Positions 21,042 to 31,745 of a DNA stretch of 64,000 bases are shown here, one piece after another. The stretch's first letter is position 1, and each line of letters begins with the position of its first letter. Made by a program: the position numbers and the translations under genes. This DNA comes from Pezicula radicicola (Eukaryota > Ascomycota > Leotiomycetes > Helotiales > Dermateaceae), in contig PDUO01000006.1 in assembly GCA_003008705.1 (NCBI GenBank), positions 1,373,295 through 1,437,294 of the forward strand, given 5' to 3'. The notes under the pieces were generated by a model. It was not told the origin of the DNA, searched no databases, and saw only the letters and a list, made by a program, of their open reading frames with translations.

Positions 21042-23251
21042 ATGGCCCCTCCCAAGAAGCCGACCGCATACCAAGGTAAGTTGTTTCGAGCCATTTCTTC
21101 TGGAGGTTCATATCTTCAACGCGTCGAAGACATCCTTCAAGTCCTCATGCAGATTTATATTCTCTTTTACTTCAGTCATATGTCTTGTTCTACGGTCATC
21201 CATAGTTAGTTTTACACTTCCTGCATCACCTGCTTTTTGGCAGTCTCTTACCTCATGGATTTCCAATTTCCCAGTCATAAGCTCTTTATGCTTTTTCTGT
21301 ACTTTCAACACACGTGTATAACACTCCGCGTATGAATCATACTTGAAATTTTGTACTACACCTTTCTTTTCTTCGGGACTTTATGCTTTGCAACTATGTA
21401 TCAGACAGAACTGGTCATCGCTAGTTCCTGGAGTGTCACGTATATTCAAGATCTTGTTCTGGATTACTATCCTGTCCAGTTCTTGAGTATCTTATGCCTA
21501 CTCAGCCCTGTGGAGTACCTCTTATGGATTCTGTTTGATTCAGGATAACTATCATTCCGAGGATTGTGTGTTTACGGGTGGCTCGCTTTCCCCGTTCTCG
21601 AGTACGAAAGCTTTCTTATCTTACTATCGTTTCAAGCTCTACAAATTTGTTCGGCTCATCAAGCTCTTTAACTCATATGAGCAGGAGCTGTCCAGAGTTT
21701 TATTCCAATTGTTAAGTGGTTACGGAGATGCCTTTGCATTTGTTACCCCCTTTTCCTCTCGGTTACGACCCCCAGTTTCTCGCTTCATGGGCCAATCAAC
21801 GAATGCCAAATAACGAAGAGTTATGAGTGTCGAATCTACTTTAGCCATTTATCAGACAAATATCTCTTTCTCTCTTCCTTTCTACTTTTTTTGCCATTTA
21901 TCTAATACAAATTCGTTTCTCTCTTCCTTTCTACTTTTTTCGCCATTTATCTAATATAAATTCGTTTCTCTCTCCTTTCTACTATTTTCCATTTATCAGA
22001 CAAATATCTCTTTCTCTCTTACGTCCTACTCTTTTGCCATTTATCGAATACATATTATTTTTCTCTCCCGTTTCTACTACTTTTTGATTACTTGTTGTTT
22101 ATCTGCCACTACGTATGCTTTTTATTTATTCATTCCAACATATGAAACCTCATTTCTGTCTTATTTGCTGCGATTTAGCTACTGTAGAATAGTAGTACTA
22201 ATCAGCGTGTAGAGCGCTACTACCAAAACCAGACGCTCGCTGCTGCTGCCGCCGCGCTGCCTCTTGGCGCCTCTCTCTTCGCCTTCCCCGCCCTCCCAAC
22301 TCCTGCAGCTGCCGCCACCCCTGCTGCCACCACCACCACCGCAAAGAAGCGGAAGGGAGAAGAAGAAGAAGAAGAGAAGCCATCCGAGCCGGTAAGTTTG
22401 ATATTTTCTTACTGCTTTGTTCAAACTACGTGAAACAGGATTTCTTGTAATACTGTATCTGATTGTTCCACCTTTTTCTATTTTTCATCCATCCTGTTCA
22501 TGCTGAATATAAGATCCTTTATTTTTTTTTCTCCTGGATATTCAGAATCTAGCGAGCTATTGGTTTTTGATTGTGTATTTAGCCTTAAAGTATGTTATGT
22601 ATTAACTAACTTGAATTTATAGAAGTCAAAGAGAGCCAAGAAGGCTGAGAAGAAGGCCAAGAAGGCTGCCGAGGAGGCAAAGAAGGCTGCTGAGGTCACA
22701 AAGGAGGTTGGGGCCAAGGAGGGCGAGCCAAATGTTCCCATCGCTGTAGGTATTATCTTATCTATTGTTTGGTATAAATGAATTAACAATTTGTAGGATG
22801 GAAGTGGCGATCTGCCAATGGCAGAAGCCAAAGAACTCCCTGTATGTTTATTTTTATTTTTATTTTTATTTTGTTTTTTGAAAGTTATTTTGGCTATTTG
22901 TTTTGAAGTTTTAAAACAAGTATGCCACAATATGTACAATATCAGGAATAAGTATACTTTATGACTACTACTTGGCCTGTAATATTGTAAACTGGTGAAC
23001 AGTGAATTGAAATTATGTAGTAAAATAGCTAACTTTGTGTATAGATCCGACCAAAGCCGAAGACCGAGAAGGAGAGAGAGGACGAGCACCTTGCCAAAAT
23101 GGCAGAAATGTCAATGCTTCTTACCGGCGCTGAGGAAGAGGCTTTCAAGGCCAAAGCTGCTGAGCTTTGGGAGACAGATGTAGAATTTCGTAAACTTTTG
23201 AACAAGAAAAAGCAACTTTTTGCTGAGCTAAAGGAGCTATCAAACATGTAG
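21042..23251 (+). CDS. Small Lys/Ala-rich protein of unknown function
   Basis: I do not recognise this gene. Five exons, 21042..21075, 22213..22391, 22623..22745, 22797..22841 and 23045..23251, join in frame to 195 aa. The product has an Ala/Thr/Pro-rich stretch, then a bipartite basic and acidic region (AKKRKGEEEEEEKPSEP followed by K-K-A-repeat helices) resembling a nuclear localisation signal plus coiled coil, and a C-terminal helix ending in K-E-L-S-N-M. The first intron is about 1137 nt, very long for such a genome, but its end has a perfect TACTAAT branch site shortly before the chosen acceptor. Additional small exons inside it cannot be excluded. A nuclear role is inference only. Confidence 0.6.
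21844..22085. repeat. Minisatellite, five copies of 47-49 bp
   Basis: Five tandem units begin with (G)CCATTTATC and continue with a TCTCTC-TTTCTAC pyrimidine tract, at about 21844, 21893, 21942, 21989 and 22036. Units differ by substitutions and small indels. They lie inside the long first intron of the Lys/Ala-rich gene. Confidence 0.85.
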
Positions 23252-23363
23252 GGGTGGGCGGAGTTGTTGAGTTGTTGCAAACATTTTCTTTTTTTTTCTT
23301 TCGTTTTTTTTTAGCTTTTTTTTTAGCTTTTATTTTTAGCTTTTTATTGCTTAATAGCGAATC

Positions 23364-23893
23364 ACTACAGGCGCTACATACTCGGCTTCACTATCCTTCC
23401 AAATACTTGCAACTTGGGCACTGAAGATTCCACGTGTTGTATGGTCAACAGTTGCGGTCGTCATTTACACTGTATGTGCTATTGCAGGACGCGACAATCT
23501 CTTGACCATCTTCCTTAACTTCCTTGCCTTGATTGGCTACTGGACTATCATTTGGATCACCTTGACTATGGAGGAGGAGCTTATTTTTCGCCGGAAGTCA
23601 GGCTATGACTGGGCTGCTTGGAATGACAGGAAGTCTATGCCTATTGGTATCGCCGCTCTCTCTGCCTTCCTCGTTGGTTGGATTGGTGCCATTTTAGGAA
23701 TGGATCAGACGTACTTTGTCGGACCGATTGCGAAACTAATTGGTGCTTATGGTTCTGATGTAAGTATTTGCACTCGACTTTGATTAATATCGCTAACATC
23801 TTTCACAAGATTGGTTTACCTTTGGCAGCGGCATGGTCTGCAATCGTTTATCCTCCGCTCCGCGGCCTAGAGTTAAGATATTTTGGTCGTTGA
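23364..23893 (+). pseudogene. 5'-truncated purine-cytosine permease (Fcy2-type)
   Basis: An open frame from about 23364 to 23759, an intron 23760..23809 and a last exon 23810..23893 encode the C-terminal third of a nucleobase permease (NCS1/Fcy2 family). Visible hallmarks are G-R-D-N-L-L-T-I-F-L-N-F-L-A-L-I-G-Y-W, T-M-E-E-E-L-I-F-R-R, Y-D-W-A-A-W-N-D-R, M-D-Q-T-Y-F-V-G-P-I-A-K-L and a terminal I-V-Y-P-P-L-R. Full-length family members are about 500 aa; here the first ~300 residues are missing and a T-rich tract (23283..23345) sits at the break. The remaining frame is intact, so the truncation may be recent. It lies only about 110 bp beyond the Lys/Ala-rich gene. Confidence 0.85.
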
Positions 23894-24192
23894 TACATTA
23901 TTATTTTGAGGGTTATAAATTTGCATGTCATGGATGTGTCTGATCCATGATGGATTTCATGGCTCTCAGACATAATTTAAAGTGTGCCTGTAGACTCAAC
24001 TGTACTAGAGATTGCTCGTCATTTATATGTTACTTTGAGTAGCTGAGCCAAAGCTAAGCGCTGAGAAAACCATACACCACTGCACACAAGTTATGGAGTC
24101 TTAGATATTTGTTTTTGAAGGCGAGACCAAATGTGACACAAATCAGCAAAGAAAACTTGAATGAATGCTGGAAGGTACTTTTGAATAGTTAA

Positions 24193-25543
24193 CTACAAGT
24201 GCGCTTCAATCGGCGCTTGTGCGGCTTCAAAATGAGGTGCCCCTTTCTCATACACCTCCTTCAAGACATCATAATCCATGATCCATTTCATACGCTCTCT
24301 AAGTGCATCAGGATTGAAATTTTCTGAGGTCACCTCGGGAACTTCCGCACTTGCTAGCTTCCCAGCTTCGTAGCTTGTCCTTGTGACTTTATCTGTGCGT
24401 GGCTTACGGATACCTTGGTAGAATTCAAAGGCGGCTTCTAGGTCATTGGACTTCCAGTTCTTGAGAATGGTTGCCAGCGCGACGCCAGATTCGATTGCCA
24501 TGCATGCTCCCTGACCTAAAACTATGTTAAAATTGAGGATGTGATAGGAAGAATTCTTGCTCCTCACCTTGATGTGGGAGAGTTGAATGCGCAGAGTCTC
24601 CCAAGAGAATGATTCCTGTACCTGGGTGGCCAGCTTCAACCTGATACCACTTGAGAATTGGATCCCGCACGTAGAGAGCTTGCTTCAAAATCATATCGCC
24701 TTCAGGTCCTCGTTCTGCGCCTTTCCGAAGACCAGAAATAATTTCCTGCACTGTTTCTGTCCAGCCCTCGACTTGCTCTGCCAATCTATCAACAGGAGCT
24801 TTGGCCATCCAACTCTCCGAGACCCAGGATTCGAGCGGCTCTGTCATAAAACCAATGAGTCCAACGCGAGCAGTTTTGGAATGGTCGTTTCCAATGGGCA
24901 GGGTTAAGATATGCCTTTGCTTGCCCCTAAAGATAACAGTCTTCCGCAATTCTTTTGCTGCTTTTTCTGAGAGATCTTCATACTGGACGTAGCCACGATA
25001 CACCATCTGGCCTGAGTAGTTTGGTTGATCTGCGAATCCGAGATGAGCACGCACAGCTGACTTGATGCCATCACACCCGATGATTATATCTGCTACAGCT
25101 TCCGTCCCATCTAGAAACATGAGGACATATTCACCGGTCTCGCTCCTATGTATCGACGTCAGACGTTTCCCGGTGTTGAGAATCGAGGCCGGCATACGTT
25201 CTCTCATCACTTCGAGCAGATGAGCTCGATGTATCTGCCGGCTGGATGGTTGCCCAAACTCATCAATTTGACCAAAGACCTCGCCGGTTTTATAATTCCG
25301 ATACTCCATGTAGCAGGGTGGATCGTGTGATGACTTCCATCGCATTGCATCTTTTAGGCCGTACGCATCGAGGATAACATTGGCGTTCTTGGTGATGTTC
25401 ACGCCCGCTCCAACTTCAGTGAATTGAGGTGATTGCTCGTACAGCTGAATGTTCTCGAGTCCCGCATATAAAGCTGCATTTACAAAGGCCATGCCTCCTA
25501 GCCCTCCGCCTACGACCGCGATCCTTTTGTTAGCAAAACCCAT
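24193..25543 (-). CDS. FAD-dependent monooxygenase, salicylate-hydroxylase-like
   Basis: Two exons, 24568..25543 and 24193..24515 (intron 52 nt), give 432 aa. It is a group A flavoprotein hydroxylase: the N-terminal GGGLGG dinucleotide motif is at residues 12-17, the middle D-G motif reads GCDGIKSAVR (about 160), and the GD motif reads LLGDSAHSTLPHQGQG across the exon junction, all typical of salicylate or 6-hydroxynicotinate hydroxylases. It would use NAD(P)H and O2 to hydroxylate, perhaps decarboxylatively, an aromatic acid in the cytosol. A Zn2Cys6 regulator lies upstream on the same strand, 334 bp away, a plausible dedicated regulator. The exact substrate is unknown. Confidence 0.9.
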
Positions 25544-25877
25544 CTTGCCTGCGCGGTTTACCTTGCAACTGTTGATAGTGTCTTTGCAATGAATCTAACC
25601 TTTAAGACCGCTTCCTTACTGAATGGTGATACAGCCAGTCATATTGATCGCTTATCCAAGCCCAAGTTATCAAGCTCGCGGATGGTCCCAGCATCCCGTC
25701 AGCGCTCATGTCCGTTCAACCCCACCTTTGCAGGGTCAGAGAAAAGGCACACGGTGGGCATCCAGTGTCCTGTCAGGTCCAGCATAGCAGGCACAGTTGG
25801 AGTCCGTAGATTGCCCCGCACTTATCTCAGATAAAGAATCCAACGCATAGTTACAGTCCACTGATAGCTCTAGCATC
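25544..25877. other. Intergenic between monooxygenase and regulator
   Basis: This 334-bp gap contains the promoter of the monooxygenase and the 3' flank of the regulator gene. A short plus-strand ORF here has no support. Confidence 0.5.
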
Positions 25878-28096
25878 TCATACTAGACCTTTGCCGGCCA
25901 ACATTGGGAGCAGCTTCTCCGAAAGCCTCTTGTACATATCCAACATTCCCGACATACCCTTCCAAGTGCTTGCACACCAAGTGAGGAGAACCAAGCAAGA
26001 GCCGGAGACTTCGTAAATCTCTGAGTAATCCATTGGTTGCGTAGTTCTTTCAGAGACGCCTAGTACCAATGGACCCAGAGCTTCAATCTGACCGTCGATA
26101 GAAAGATATGCATGTGCCATAATGGTCAAGCCTGCAAGGTATATATAATGTGCACTCATAATAGTCATGGCGTATATGCCTAGTGCTGTATCGTCTGGAG
26201 CATGCATGATTTTCTCGTAGGTGCGGATTAATTGGCAGGCGGAGCGATAGTTTTCCGAAGGGGTAACTCGATGCGTTGTTGGTCCAAGTGTTGGTTTGCG
26301 GGTCTCTGTTAATGCTCTTAAAAGCAGCGGTTGAAAAAGAAACACAATTGTAGAGTGGTATGCAACATTGCAGGTTGAAGTTCCAACACCTGCGTGTTCT
26401 TCATTGATTTGAATCTCTTCGTACCACTGTGACAGTGTGAAGTAACGATCTATAAACCAGTCGAGATCATGGACGAAGGGACTGGTTGGGAGATAAATCT
26501 CTCGATATATTTCGGAGCGTAAGTATACCAATCGATAATGATGTGCTGCCGAGAAAACTTGGACTGAAGCTCGGTCTGTTGGTGAGCCGGTGACAAGAAT
26601 ACCCGGATATTCAGTCGTAATGATCTGTTCTGGGAGGTCCGAGGGTCTGCCGAATATCTGTCCGATAATTCTTTCAATGGTGTAGAGACCCCAAAAGGTA
26701 CTGCGTCGCAGAGACATATCTCTGCTGGAGTCCTCGTCGGAAGGGAGTTCAGTGTGGTATCCCAATTCTACGCTAAGTCGGCACGCGTAATCCAAAAGTT
26801 TCCATATGTCACCTTTTCGAGGATGGAAAAGGCAATATACAATAAGTAGCATGAGCGCCTGTAGTGATTCGCCAGAGCTTGGGAAGCATTAGCAATATCT
26901 ACTAAATTATCTATGCATAAGGGCTAAAGAGGAAGGCAGTAATCAGGAGTGTTTGTGTATATTATTGTCCACATGGAATTCAGAACAGGTCTGTGAATAA
27001 TTGCTCTCATCATCTCAGAGAGGGGAAGGAAGGGTAGTAAAGCAAAGACTTACACTTCTGAAGTCACTGCTTCCACATATCTCACACCCTTTGCATAAAA
27101 GTCATCATCACTTGCCACGAGGTGCGGTTTGTGGCGAGACTTGTTCGCGCATGCAATCGCACAAATCATTGCGATGCGGAAATACTGATAGGCAGCTTTG
27201 CCTGAAAGTTTAGATGGTCCAGAGGCCTCGTTTATCTGATTGTCCAAGAAAACCTCCAAGTCATGACTTATTGTAAATTCGTCAATAAACGGGTAAAGTG
27301 TATTCAAAGACGACATATAGTGGCCAGTGAGCGTCAGTAGCATTTCTCTTGAGTAAATGCTGATACGAGATTTCAAGACGATATTCGGGTCATTGATACC
27401 TCCCTCGACGTCTGTCAGATCAAAAAGAGGCTTTTCAGGTGATTGAAAGAGGGAGGAATCATCAAAGACTCTAGAAGCAACCCCAACAGTTAAGACGAAT
27501 ACTGAGCTAGAACCAAAGAACCGGGACGTAGAGTCGGTAGGTGTAGACAGCATGAAGTGCTCATCAAAGTTATCTTGGCTGGCGTTTTGCCTACTAGAAA
27601 GTTTTTCTAGAGCTGGTGCAGTGTTCGATACAGGAGCCACTGGAGACGGAAGCGTAGAAGGAAGGGAAGATTTATTGGCGCTTGACTTCTTCACTTCCTT
27701 CAGCTCCTGTGCTCGTGTCAAAAGGGATAGCACATAGCTACCAGACACAGTCAGCAACCGAATTCACAAGAAAGGATTGTAATAAATACCTCCGTGGCAG
27801 AACCTGCTGTAATGAATGGTCATAGAACGAACACTCAACATTTGCTTTTTGGCAAAGCCGACATGAAGGCAGATTGGTATCACATTTCCTTCGCAGCCTT
27901 TTGCACCTTTGACAGCTTGGTAGTAGCTGAATGGCGGCTCGGAGCTTATCATCAAAGTCCCCAAGATCTATTCCCTGGGGTGATGATGAGAAAGCAACGG
28001 GCTGTTCATCCTCACTAGTGATAGATCAGTTGACTGACAATTGTCAGTGTTGGACGGTAGAAAAGGATTGTCTTACACAATTGGTAAAGTCTCCAT
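25878..28096 (-). CDS. Zn2Cys6 transcription factor with fungal-specific domain
   Basis: Four exons, 28077..28096, 27790..28014, 27054..27737 and 25878..26877, join in frame to 642 aa. The start is a 20-nt exon because the Zn2Cys6 exon has an upstream stop in frame and no ATG; the joined N-terminus is M-E-T-L-P-I-V-E-D-E. The zinc cluster occupies residues 41-68 with spacing C-x2-C-x6-C-x6-C-x2-C-x6-C and basic residues between Cys2 and Cys3. The middle homology region includes E-S-L-Q-A-L, Y-C-L-F-H-P-R-K-G-D-I-W and L-S-V-E-L-G-Y-H-T-E, standard for the fungal_trans domain. It is nuclear and binds CGG-type sites. Its neighbour is the FAD monooxygenase; regulation of that gene is inferred from position. 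Confidence 0.88.
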
Positions 28097-28374
28097 GTTT
28101 CTGTTATGGGGTTGGGAATAAAGCATTCAGAAGAACGTCATTATCACGGGTTACATCTTGTTCGCCCTAGATGAGGTGTTGGAACTCGAAGTTGGGGTTC
28201 GGATACAATACCGGAAGGAAAAACTAACACGCCGCCGATTACATAAGCGAAATCAATCTCGACCAATTGTCGTGATGCTCACTTTCATAACTCACCTATT
28301 GAGTCTCTGGGAAAGCGAATCTTCCTTCGACGGAGCTAATCGATACTTTGGTTATAATCACCAACAGTTTCGAA

Positions 28375-29137
28375 ATGGCTGCAAATAGCGAAGACAATTT
28401 ATTCAGTCTTTCCCCTCCCTTGACTTGGGCAACTCACTTGACTTGGGTAACTCCTACCTACAGAAGTCCGACTGCATATCTTCGCATATACCTTTCACTC
28501 CCGCACTGTCAGCATCCATGTCATTCGAGCCCGCGACTATAACAAGGCGCTACACCATCGCGATTTTGACCTAGACTTCCTTGAAACCTCACCATCTGCC
28601 GTACAGCTTGTGCACCACGAAGCACGTCGTGCATTTCTCGAACACTTTGAGGCCAACTATACTCGATCTTTTCAAGGGAAGTCAAATTGTGGTGTTATAA
28701 TTGGATGTCACTTCCACCCAGACATAGATACTCTATGTATACCGAACGGACTGCGCGGATTGCGATGGATGCTTCAAGTTTTCCCCAAGCAGATGAAAAT
28801 GGTTAAGTTTCTAGATATCGCACCGGATGGACTTGACAATCACAAATTTCATAACAGTTGTCCAAGATTTGACTGGGGGCACTGCAAGCTCCATCAAAAC
28901 GAAGTAGCGTCTCTAGAAGTCGTCACAGTTCTTCAGGTTTATCATGAAACATACTCCGGAGATCCTCACCAATATCTTTTCGACACTCTTCTCACTATGC
29001 AGCGTGGGTTGTTAAACGACTCAAGATGTCCCGAATGTCACAGCAACCGACCCAATCTTCCAAGCGTTAGCAATAGCTTCCCATCTGGTTACGGCACCGC
29101 TTACAGCCGTACAAGCCAGCCTGGGACCTGGCTATAA
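28375..29137 (+). pseudogene. 2EXR-domain protein gene disrupted by a 34-bp insertion
   Basis: The frame starting at 28375 reads M-A-A-N-S-E-D-N-L-F-S-L-S-P-P. The frame beginning at 28454 reads L-P-T-E-V-R-L-H-I-F, a 2EXR start motif, and continues through R-T-V-S-I-H-V, S-P-S-A-V-Q-L-V, a C-H-F-H-P-D-I-D-T-L-C-I strand and on to a stop at 29137. Between them lie exactly 34 nt (28420..28453) made of two repeat units; without them the two parts are in one frame. No GT-AG pair would let it be spliced. 2EXR proteins (about 200-300 aa) are abundant in these fungi and have no known function. The remainder is open, so the insertion may be recent. Confidence 0.75.
28420..28453. repeat. Two-unit TTGACTTGGGTAACTC repeat, apparent insertion
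   Basis: The 34 nt consist of an 18-nt unit (TTGACTTGGGCAACTCAC) and a 16-nt second unit differing by one base. They interrupt the 2EXR coding frame and belong to the same family as 17320..17398. Confidence 0.8.
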
Positions 29138-29234
29138 AAAAGCGCTTGGAGAAGAAGGGGAATGTCAGGATTTGACGGATCTCGAAATAATTTCGTTGGG
29201 TTTTAAGACTGTCCACTTGAAAATTAATGTGATA

Positions 29235-31390
29235 TTACTGCAACCAATTCTGCCGATACGAAATTGGAGATACACTCGGCGAGATCGAACCAGTCTGCGC
29301 CTGTCTAGAAATAGACACACTGCATGAATTTGAAAAGCTTTGTTCTTCTCCCCAATTCAAAATATTCCCTTGAAAATCATCCTCCCAGTTAAAAAGTGCA
29401 GCATCGAAGCCTTGATAGTCGTCACCCAAAGATGCTTTTGCATTTCCGAAACGCAGTTTCTCGAGATGCGCCGGCCCGGGATATATAAGCCTGGCAAGTT
29501 CTGCGTCTTGCTCCGGGCCAAAGGATTTTGATGGAGACGTGCTTTGGGTAAATACTGAGTCAAGTAATGGACCGAGGAGTCGTTCATATGTACCCGCATA
29601 CTTAGATATTTCGGACCATCCTTGGGCTGACAGCGTAAGCAGGTTCATTGTGAAGAGCTTGGTCATTTGAAATATCTCTCCTGCGTTCCATCGGTTACAA
29701 ATTCCTTCATAGCCGTAACGAAGACAAAACAATGCAACCATGGCTGAAGAAAAGGTATTGTGCGCCGCCAGCCAGGGACGTCGGAAGAATCCAGTCGCAA
29801 TATGTTTTTGGTATATTTGCGCTGAACCACAGGCAGCTTCGAATGCGACCAGAAGGCTTCTCTGGCTGGGAAAAGGCACTCTCGGTGATGGTCGGTAAAG
29901 ATTTGTTAGGCATTGCGAGAAACCCACCTCGGCCCAAGTTTGGTCTTCTTCAGGAGGGAGAACTTCGTACCAATTTCGAAGGCCTTGGTCTGTAGCTGCT
30001 AGCCATTCATCCCAAGTCTGCCCGTCTTCGAAGGGTTTCCCCTGAAAATGAACCTCGATAATGGTCGACTGGAGCTTGGCGAATTGAATCTGTCGTAACG
30101 CTAACAATTTCGTTGGATGGGGTCGAGGCGCTGTGACGCCTGCTTCAGAGAGACTTAAAGCTGGGAACAGAGTGTTTATTGTAGGATCTGGGATCGATAA
30201 TGGTCTCTGCAATGCTGAACAGATCGATCTATCCATACAGTAAGCCACCCAGAATACCTGTCGCCTCAGGTCAATAGTCAATAAATCCAGCCCAACCGAC
30301 GGAGACACTTCGCGATGCAGACCAAGTTCGAGACACGATCGCATCACGACCCCGCTCAAAATCCAGACATTTGCGTACTTTGGGTTGATAAGCGCGTACT
30401 GCAAAATAAGCAGAGTTGACTGGATCTCTGCAAGATCGTTGGGGAAAGGAGCTTTGCTGGAGAGATGGTGGATGCCTTCAGAAAACAAAGAGCCAGAGAA
30501 GGCTATACACCGGGCTTCATGCCCGCTATTGGCACTTCCGAGGGTTGAGGAGATAGCCAAGATGAGATAGAGGATGAGAAAGTCATAGTCCGGCCTCACA
30601 GAGGGTTTTGTCATTCCCGAATACTGTTTTGGTATCTTCCCGATTGCTCGACTAACATGTTTGTATATGGCTGGCTCGTGCAAAAAGGGATAGAGTGGCA
30701 ACACGCGCTGCACGAATTTCTTTACCAAACTATGAATCACATGGGTTGGCAAAGAGATTAGTATCGGGATATCAACTTCCTCTTCATGCTGCCGCGTGCT
30801 CACTGAGCTTTGGACAGGTGTCGTATCCAAGGTAGGTGGTGATGACGGGGTGTACGAGGGAGTAAGACCCATTCTCACACTGGATAACATATCAGTGAGG
30901 CATGATCCTGAAGGCATCGTAGCCCCAATCATGCTCTGAAGCTCATTGCTTGCCATGATAGCCTCCTTCATCACATCACCTTGGGTCGGTGCATGACTGA
31001 TGTGTGTCTCAGTGCCAAACCCTTTTGAAGACACATTATTCGCACTATCGCCTAAGTGCTGCTCGGCGATGTCTTCAGAGTCTGTGACATTGAGGTCATT
31101 TTGGCCAATATCTTTTTCCAAATTGGCTATTTCATGCTCGAGAAAGTACACAACGCTCCTTGGGATTTCGGTGTCACCCTTTGGGTTAAATCCCGTACAG
31201 TCGACTCCTGCTTCTATGCATCGTCCACAAGCAGGAGCAAGTCTATCGCACTACGGCTTGTCAATTGGCCATGCTCCATAATAGCACACGGTTTCAAATG
31301 TGGGCAAGAACCACGAACCTTTATCTTTCTCCTCCGACATCTCGCACATGACAGCACAGTTCGTAGGCACTCCGCCCCATTGGCGGACAT
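29235..31390 (-). CDS. Zn2Cys6 transcription factor with fungal-specific domain
   Basis: Two exons, 31319..31390 and 29235..31250, give 695 aa. The 68-nt intron (donor GTTCGT) splits the zinc cluster after R-R-R-K-I-K; splicing recreates C-x2-C-x6-C-x6-C-x2-C-x6-C at residues 15-42, which fixes both start and splice sites. After a short linker a heptad-like helix (Y-F-L-E-H-E-I-A-N-L-E-K) could dimerise. The fungal_trans region contains Y-P-F-L-H-E-P, L-G-L-H-R-E-V-S, R-R-Q-V-F-W-V-A-Y-C-M-D-R and L-Q-R-P-L-S-I-P-D. It is nuclear. The gene is head to head with the M20 amidohydrolase (355 bp), so it may regulate that gene and perhaps itself; this is inferred from layout. Confidence 0.92.
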
Positions 31391-31745
31391 CTCCAGTCAT
31401 GGACAATTAGAAGGTTGGAGACAACCGAGATGGACACCTAGTCAATCAAGCTCTGCAGAGCACCACGTCAGAATAATTGATGACACATATCTCCTACGAA
31501 AAGTATCAACTTCTCCATCCCCCGTCTTGCGTCGTAAGTTCTTGTCATTTTCAGCTCTCCCACTCTTGTCTTATCCTCAAACTCGCGGATCTCCGTGGCT
31601 TTCAGATCTGGATCCGTCGGTCGGATAAATCACATGATACTGAACTGTCTAGGTTTGAATTTGAACAATGGAAGCAAAATAGCGACTTCCTCTTGTCCAG
31701 GTGTGTTTTGAGATCTCTTCGGTGTTTCTGTCCACTATCGCAACC
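31391..31745. promoter_or_regulatory. Shared divergent promoter region, regulator / M20 hydrolase
   Basis: This 355-bp gap separates the regulator's ATG from that of the hydrolase and must contain both promoters. No specific operator was identified. Confidence 0.4.

Noticed and set aside
22179..22424. Minus-strand ORF with Gly and Ser runs
   Set aside because: It is the antisense of the Ala/Thr-rich second exon of the Lys-rich gene; the runs are by-products of that low-complexity exon.
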